From positions 1-6,389 of the forward strand of contig JAEOSP010000009.1 of assembly GCA_016840305.1 (NCBI GenBank): DNA of 6,389 nt. The letters run 5' to 3'. How positions within the stretch are numbered: position 1 is the first letter of the stretch; each line of letters opens with the position of its first letter. This DNA comes from Candidatus Hodarchaeota archaeon (GTDB lineage Archaea > Asgardarchaeota > Heimdallarchaeia > Hodarchaeales > Hodarchaeaceae). A model generated the notes under the pieces. It was not told where the DNA came from. It searched no databases and saw only the letters and a program-made list of their open reading frames with translations. A program made the translations under genes and the position numbers. Of the stretch, positions 6,256-6,389 are shown piece by piece.

Positions 6256-6280
6256 GCGGGGTTGCCCTAGCCTGGTAGGG
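6256..6280 (+). other. tRNA 5'-half-like fragment (acceptor 5' strand plus D-arm)
   Basis: The 25 bases starting GCGGGGT fit tRNA positions 1-25: a 7-nt acceptor strand, TG at 8-9, then a D-arm with stem CCCT/AGGG and loop AGCCTGGT carrying the conserved A14 and G18-G19. After it the sequence turns AT-rich. I find no anticodon stem, no T-arm with GTTCRA, and no ACCCCGC acceptor partner downstream. It is therefore not a complete tRNA gene here. It may be a remnant of an integration or deletion junction, a split-tRNA half, or chance. Confidence 0.35.
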
Positions 6281-6284
6281 ATTC

Positions 6285-6294
6285 TTTATAAATA
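6285..6294 (+). promoter_or_regulatory. TATA-like box TTTATAAATA
   Basis: TTTATAAATA is a good archaeal TATA-box match in an otherwise mixed-composition spacer, pointing toward the right-hand window edge. No coding start is visible in the remaining 95 bases, so its target, if any, lies beyond the window. Confidence 0.3.
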
Positions 6295-6340
6295 CATATT
6301 CGACCAATAGCCTAAACTATTCTTTGAAAATCTGAGATAT

Positions 6341-6367
6341 CCGCTACATTTTTGTATCGAGTACCCA
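6341..6367 (+). repeat. Diverged copy of bases 40-66 (22 of 27 identical)
   Basis: Aligned without gaps, 6341-6367 and 40-66 share 22 of 27 bases, starting with an identical CCGCTACA and sharing CGAGT and CCCA. Translated in the frame of 6339, the copy reads RYIFVSSTH against RYKFITSSH at 41-67. Most differences are conservative (I/V, T/S, S/T), which suggests shared coding ancestry. A TGA at 6333-6335 blocks this frame upstream. Confidence 0.4.
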
Positions 6368-6389
6368 CGGGTCCGCCACGTTTTATAGG

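Larger units (their letters stand above)
6004..6389. other. Distal non-coding region to the window end
   Basis: No gene-length ORF occurs on either strand here. It contains a 5-bp hairpin GTGAG/CTCAC at 6012-6025, a GC-rich CCGCGCGCAT segment (6026-6035), an AT-rich stretch with repeated GTAATT (about 6048-6070), a 29-codon ORF (6146-6235) I do not trust, a tRNA 5'-half-like sequence (6256-6280), a TATA-like box, and a 27-nt segment related to bases 40-66. Confidence 0.55.

Noticed and set aside
1..6389. CRISPR array, rRNA or complete tRNA gene
   Set aside because: No regularly spaced direct repeats, no rRNA-like conserved blocks, and no full cloverleaf with a T-arm were found on either strand.

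Overview
The window looks archaeal, and the gene content fits the Bathyarchaeia (Thermoproteota) best. The reasons are an Orc1/Cdc6-type AAA+ fragment, an AbrB-fold regulator, Shine-Dalgarno sites of the GAGGTGA type, AT-rich TATA-like spacers, and a secreted cohesin plus dockerin protein of a style I associate with that group. The lineage is an inference from gene style; there is no rRNA or other phylogenetic marker here.

Layout. (1) Bases 1-1107, plus strand: a truncated Orc1/Cdc6-like AAA+ reading frame is followed after 6 nt by a 142-residue protein that resembles small HEF(x)D/E zincin-like proteins of archaeal mobile elements. This pair looks like the decayed edge of an integrated or rearranged element. 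(2) Bases 1108-1443: a spacer with two small inverted repeats and a 25-codon ORF that has a good ribosome binding site and a glycosyltransferase-2-like N-terminus. (3) Bases 1444-4173, minus strand: a probable two-gene operon. The first gene is a 105-residue AbrB-type DNA-binding protein. The second is a 785-residue polytopic M48 zinc metalloprotease with a C-terminal concanavalin-like domain predicted to lie outside the membrane. (4) Bases 4174-4328: a divergent promoter region. (5) Bases 4329-5960, plus strand: a 543-residue secreted modular protein with a signal peptide, a Cys-containing beta domain, a CBM4/9-like jelly roll, a cohesin and a dockerin, followed by a clear hairpin plus T-tract terminator. 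(6) Bases 6004-6389: mostly non-coding, with a tRNA 5'-half-like sequence, a TATA-like box and, at the very end, a diverged copy of a 27-nt segment found at bases 40-66.

Most interesting reading: the AbrB and membrane M48 pair has the architecture of BlaI/BlaR1 (small repressor plus polytopic zinc protease with an outward-facing C-terminal ligand domain), but it is built from unrelated parts. The outward domain is of a carbohydrate-binding fold, and the divergent neighbour is a secreted carbohydrate-binding protein. This suggests, by inference only, a protease-linked surface-sugar sensing circuit.
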